Below, piece by piece: positions 60,992-64,000 of a stretch of 64,000 nt of DNA (positions within the stretch are counted from its first letter, which is position 1; each line of letters starts with the position of its first letter). Made by a program: the position numbers and the translations under genes. The stretch is from assembly GCF_014174305.1 (NCBI RefSeq), contig NZ_JABEQH010000009.1, positions 97,761 to 161,760 on the forward strand. The letters are read 5' to 3'. The notes under the pieces were generated by a model. The model saw nothing but the letters and a program-made list of their open reading frames with translations. It was not told the origin of the DNA and did not search any database. This DNA is from Gluconacetobacter johannae (GTDB taxonomy: Bacteria > Pseudomonadota > Alphaproteobacteria > Acetobacterales > Acetobacteraceae).

Positions 60992-62374
60992 TCAGAACGG
61001 ACGGCCACCGGGCGGTTTCGCTCCTTTCGGCATGAAAGCGGACATCCCCTGGCGCATGAGACCCTTCATGCCGAGCTTGTTGATCCGCTTCATCATCGTG
61101 GACATGTCGTCGAACTGCTTCAGCAGCCGGTTGATGTCCTGAACACTGGTCCCCGACCCGGCGGCGATGCGCTTCTTGCGCGACGCCTTGATGATGGCGG
61201 GCGTCTTGCGCTCCGCCCGGGTCATCGACGAAATGATGGCCTGGTGACGCTTGAGGACCGACGTATCGAGGTCCTTGTCGCCCAGCGCCTGCTTGACCTT
61301 GCCCATGCCGGGCAGCATGTCGAGAATGCCCGACAGCGACCCCATCTTGGCGATCTGGCGGATCTGCGCGGCATAATCGTCAAGGTCGAACTGCCCCTTC
61401 ATCATCTTGAGGGCGATCTTCTCGCTCTCTTCATGATCCAGGGTGTCGGCGGCCTTCTCCACCAGGCCCGCGATGTCGCCCAGGCCCAGGATGCGGCCGG
61501 CCACGCGCTCGGGGTGGAACTCCTCCAGCGCGTCCAGCTTCTCGCCCGAGCCGGTCAGCTTGATCGGCGCGCCGGTGATGGCGCGCATCGACAGCGCCGC
61601 GCCGCCACGGGCGTCGCCGTCCATGCGGGTCATGACCACGCCGGTCACGCCCACGGCCTCGTTGAAGGCCTTCGCGGTGTTCACCGCGTCCTGGCCGGTC
61701 ATCGCATCGACGACCAGCAGCGTCTCGGCCGGCTGGGTCTCGGCGCGGATGGCCCGCACCTCGTCCATCAGCGCCTCGTCGATCGACAGGCGGCCGGCGG
61801 TGTCGAGGATGACGACGTCGAAGCCTTCGCGCCGCCCGGTGTCCATGGCGCGCCGCGCGATCTCGACCGGGGTCTGGCCCGGCACGATCGGCAGCGAGGG
61901 CACGCCCGCGCGCTCGGCCAGCTGCGCCAGCTGCAACTGCGCGGCCGGGCGCTGGGTGTCCAGGCTGGCCAGCAGGACCTTCCGGCGCTCGCGCGTGGCC
62001 AGGCGCAGGGCGATCTTGCCCGAGGTGGTGGTCTTGCCCGAGCCCTGCAACCCGACCATCAGGATCGGCACCGGCGCCACGGCGTTCAGGTTCAGCGGGA
62101 CGGCGCCCGCGCCGCCCAGCGCGTCGATCAGCGCGTCATTGACGATCTTGGCGACCGCCTGGCCGGGCGAGATGCTGTCCAGCACCTCGTGCCCCACGGC
62201 GCGTTCGCGGACGCGGGTGACGAAGTCCTTGACGACCGGCAGCGCCACGTCGGCGTCCAGCATCGCCAGACGCACTTCCCGCATCGCCTCGGTCACATCG
62301 GCCTCGGACAGCGCCCCCCGCTTGGCGAGGCCGTCGAACACACCGGAGAGCTTGCCTGAAAGCGCCTCGAACAA
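60992..62374 (-). CDS. ffh: Signal recognition particle protein Ffh
   Basis: A 460-aa SRP GTPase that targets membrane proteins. NG domain: [54 protein letters not shown] and [16 protein letters not shown]. The M domain has the methionine-rich, SRP RNA-binding region ([20 protein letters not shown], ending near the C-terminal PKGAKPPGG). The start is taken as a TTG at 62374 giving [16 protein letters not shown], the family N-terminus, with GGGGTGA upstream; no in-frame ATG is near. A good promoter lies 75-100 bases upstream. First gene of ffh-rpsP-rimM-trmD-rplS. Confidence 0.96.
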   Translation of the reverse strand: MFEALSGKLSGVFDGLAKRGALSEADVTEAMREVRLAMLDADVALPVVKDFVTRVRERAVGHEVLDSISPGQAVAKIVNDALIDALGGAGAVPLNLNAVAPVPILMVGLQGSGKTTTSGKIALRLATRERRKVLLASLDTQRPAAQLQLAQLAERAGVPSLPIVPGQTPVEIARRAMDTGRREGFDVVILDTAGRLSIDEALMDEVRAIRAETQPAETLLVVDAMTGQDAVNTAKAFNEAVGVTGVVMTRMDGDARGGAALSMRAITGAPIKLTGSGEKLDALEEFHPERVAGRILGLGDIAGLVEKAADTLDHEESEKIALKMMKGQFDLDDYAAQIRQIAKMGSLSGILDMLPGMGKVKQALGDKDLDTSVLKRHQAIISSMTRAERKTPAIIKASRKKRIAAGSGTSVQDINRLLKQFDDMSTMMKRINKLGMKGLMRQGMSAFMPKGAKPPGGRPF

Positions 62375-62447
62375 AGGACATTCACCCCAAAAGAAGTCGA
62401 GCCACTGCGCGAATACTCGCGGAGTGGCGTTCCTGATTTCGGGGGAG

Positions 62448-62476
62448 GCTTTACGCCCCCTCCCCCCGAGTGTCAA
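62448..62476 (-). promoter_or_regulatory. Sigma-70-type promoter of the ffh-rpsP operon
   Basis: A perfect TTGACA (62476-62471) and TAAAGC (62453-62448) on the minus strand, with a 17-base very G-rich spacer. The start point would be near 62441, leaving a leader of about 65 bases before the TTG start of ffh. Confidence 0.65.
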
Positions 62477-62515
62477 TGATATTGCCTCTCCGCCCTGTCG
62501 GCGGCCGGCGAATCC

Positions 62516-62545
62516 GGTCCCGGCGGCCCGAGGGTCGCCGGGACC
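62516..62545 (-). other. Hairpin after the Spy/CpxP-like gene
   Basis: GGTCCCGGCG (62516-62525) and CGCCGGGACC (62536-62545) form a 10-bp perfect stem, 10-nt loop, starting a few bases after the stop codon. There is no U-run on the minus strand. Possible Rho-assisted end or mRNA-protecting structure. Confidence 0.45.
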
Positions 62546-62551
62546 GACCGG

Positions 62552-63064
62552 TTATTTCCCCGCGTCGTCCTCGGCGGGCTTCATCACCTGGTGCATCTGC
62601 TCGCGCAACGCGCGGATCTTGTCCTGCCGGGCCTTGGCCTGCGTCAGCTGGGCCGGGGTCAGGATGTCGTGGATCTTCACCGCGACGTCCAGGCGCTCGG
62701 CTTCGCCTTTCTGACGCAGGGCGTCGATCTGCTGGGTCAGCGCCGTCAGCTTCGCCCGGTCGACCGGCCCCGGCGCCATCAGGATATCCTCGATCTGCCG
62801 GTGCAGGGCGCGCACCTGCTGCCAGTCGCCCTTGCGGTCCTTATGCGCCCCTTCGAAGACCGCATGGATCTGCTTGCGCTGCGCCGGCGTCAGCTTCAGG
62901 CCCGCCAGGAACATCATGCCGCCATGCATGCCGTGCCCGTGGAAGCCGCCATGCATCTCGCCCCCATGCGGCGGGGGCGGCGGCATGTCCTGCGCCGTGG
63001 CCGCGGCGGCGCCGCCCACCAGGGTCGTCAGGACCGTCGCGGCAAGAATCGTTTTTCTGAACAT
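62552..63064 (-). CDS. Periplasmic Spy/CpxP-like heavy-metal-resistance-type protein
   Basis: A 170-aa exported protein. The signal peptide is residues 1-25 (FRKTILAATVLTTLVGGAAA, cleavage near ATA-QD). A His/Met/Gly-rich linker (HGGEMHGGFHGHGMHGGMM) could bind metal. The helical domain has two LTPAQ motifs (LKLTPAQRKQIHAVF and ILTPAQLTQAKARQDKI), the mark of Spy/CpxP periplasmic chaperones and metal-resistance proteins. The ATG at 63064 has GAGAGATCC upstream and begins the signal peptide. Confidence 0.85.
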   Translation of the reverse strand: MFRKTILAATVLTTLVGGAAAATAQDMPPPPPHGGEMHGGFHGHGMHGGMMFLAGLKLTPAQRKQIHAVFEGAHKDRKGDWQQVRALHRQIEDILMAPGPVDRAKLTALTQQIDALRQKGEAERLDVAVKIHDILTPAQLTQAKARQDKIRALREQMHQVMKPAEDDAGK

Positions 63065-63182
63065 CGCTGGATCTCTCCACATTCCCTGTCCGGGACATCG
63101 TCCCGGCGTGACAAGAGGAATGTAACCACAGACCCGTGTGAGGAAATCCGGCCAATATGCTACGAAATGTAAGCGATTGGCC

Positions 63183-63887
63183 CTATCCCTTGGGGGCAGC
63201 GCCTCCGCCGCGCGGCCGTTCGGCCGGCAGCATCTCGCCGGTGGCGGCGTAATAGACCCGTTCGGCGATGTTGGTCGCGTGGTCGCCGATCCGCTCCAGG
63301 TTCTTGGCGATGAACAGCAGATGCGTGCAGGACCGGATCGTGCGCGGGTCCTCCATCATGTAGGTCACCAGTTCGCGGAACATCGCGGTATACAGTTCGT
63401 CCACCACCGTGTCGGACTGCCAGACCTCCACCGCGCGGGCGACGTCCTTGCTGGACAGGGCCTCGATCGTGCGATGCAGGTTTTCCTGCACCAGCCGGCC
63501 CATGCTGCGCAGGCCGCCCAGCGGGATCTCGCTGCTCGGCGCCTCGACCTTCAGCGAACGCTTGGCGACGCTGGCCGCGTAGTCGCCGATGCGTTCAAGG
63601 TCGCCGGTGATCTTCAGCGCGGCCACGATCTCGCGCAGGTCGCCGGCCAGCGGCGCGCGCAGCGCCAGCAGGCGGATGGCCAGCGCCTCGACATCGCGCT
63701 CCAGCGCATCCACCTGCGGGTCCAGCACCTGCGCCTCGTGCGCGGCGGCCACATCGCCGTCCACGATCGCCAGGACCGCCAGCGCCGTCTGGCGCTCCAC
63801 GATGCCGCCCATCCGCGTCATCAGGGCGCGGAGCCGCGTCAGTTCCTGCTCGTAGCTGCTGACGGTGTGCGCGTGTTCGTTTGCCAC
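63183..63887 (-). CDS. phoU: Phosphate transport system regulator PhoU
   Basis: A 234-aa all-helical protein that couples the PstSCAB phosphate importer to PhoR signalling. Two PhoU repeats each carry the metal-binding signature: LKITGDLERIGDYAASVAKR and FIAKNLERIGDHATNIAERV. The start is taken as the GTG at 63887 (VANEHAHTVSSYEQEL) with GGGAG eight bases upstream; another GTG three codons earlier sits on that site. It follows pstB by 17 bp. Confidence 0.95.
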   Translation of the reverse strand: MANEHAHTVSSYEQELTRLRALMTRMGGIVERQTALAVLAIVDGDVAAAHEAQVLDPQVDALERDVEALAIRLLALRAPLAGDLREIVAALKITGDLERIGDYAASVAKRSLKVEAPSSEIPLGGLRSMGRLVQENLHRTIEALSSKDVARAVEVWQSDTVVDELYTAMFRELVTYMMEDPRTIRSCTHLLFIAKNLERIGDHATNIAERVYYAATGEMLPAERPRGGGAAPKG

Positions 63888-63904
63888 GGTTCCCACTCCC
63901 TCGT

Positions 63905-64000
63905 TCAGCCGAAGCGGCCGGTGATGTAATCCTGCGTGCGGCGTTCGCGCGGGGCGGTGAACATCCGGTCCGCGCTGTCGACCTCGACCAGTTCGCCCAG
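63905..64000 (-). CDS. pstB: Phosphate ABC transporter ATP-binding protein PstB (C-terminal end, cut by window edge)
   Basis: Last 31 codons only: [20 protein letters not shown] followed by [11 protein letters not shown] and a TGA stop. This is the standard end of PstB ATPases (the GxLVExxxTxxIFxxPxxxxTxxYIxGRFG pattern). The rest, including Walker motifs, is beyond the right edge. phoU starts 17 bases downstream. Confidence 0.9.
   Translation of the reverse strand: MGELVEVDSADRMFTAPRERRTQDYITGRFG

Overview
The window is 64 kb of ordinary, dense, high-G+C alphaproteobacterial chromosome. Gene orders (tig-clpP-clpX-lon-hup; yceD-rpmF-plsX-fabH-ihfA-merR; ffh-rpsP-rimM-trmD-rplS) and protein content point to Rhodospirillales, most likely an acetic acid bacterium (Acetobacteraceae) of the Gluconacetobacter/Komagataeibacter type. 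This is inferred from protein character and the presence of complex I genes, not from a database search. I see no insertion sequence, prophage, CRISPR array, rRNA or integrated island, and no stretch longer than about 300 bases lacks a gene.

Layout. 1-3.1 kb: start of a complex I operon (nuoA-B-C-D and the first part of nuoE), read leftward. 3.3-10.6 kb: tRNA-Asp, tRNA-Val, HU, then the protein quality-control block lon, clpX, clpP, tig, and tRNA-Leu. 10.7-18 kb: NAD(P)HX repair enzyme, a small CopD-like membrane protein, a GH15 glucanase/trehalase-like enzyme, a DEAD-box RNA helicase and an RlmD-type rRNA methyltransferase. 18.1-24.8 kb: a complete leftward suf operon (sufR-B-C-D-S-U-T-A) with a perfect 16-bp palindrome upstream of the Rrf2 regulator. 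24.9-33.5 kb: DUF445 protein, a divergent PEP carboxylase-like protein coupled to a metallo-hydrolase, an S10 peptidase, a DMT exporter and an acetoin reductase. 33.7-43.7 kb: fusA, rpmB, an Atm1-type ABC exporter, a DUF4743 Nudix enzyme, a DUF3574 lipoprotein, oligopeptidase B, an AI-2E-family permease and tRNA-Pro. 43.8-48.8 kb: the merR/ihfA/fabH/plsX/rpmF/yceD lipid and ribosome block, plus bamE. 48.8-53.1 kb: a tightly overlapped leftward operon def-COQ9-marR-ompR-envZ-like, divergent from rpsU. 53.2-64 kb: a secreted prolyl oligopeptidase, leuB-D-C, rplS-trmD-rimM-rpsP-ffh, a Spy/CpxP-like periplasmic protein, phoU and the end of pstB.

Themes. Most genes are core: translation (fusA, rpmB, rpmF, rpsU, rplS, rpsP, trmD, rimM, def, ffh), proteostasis (tig, clpXP, lon), Fe-S assembly (suf, and perhaps Atm1), respiration (nuo) and envelope/lipid synthesis. 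Several genes use GTG or TTG starts, and one is best explained by CTG.

The most unusual non-coding signal is a three-copy, about 92-nt intergenic repeat made of three consecutive hairpins (near 12.8, 18.0 and 55.4 kb). Its stems are invariant, while the loop of the middle hairpin varies from copy to copy. The most unusual protein is the PEP carboxylase-like protein, which keeps the fold signatures but lacks several catalytic residues.
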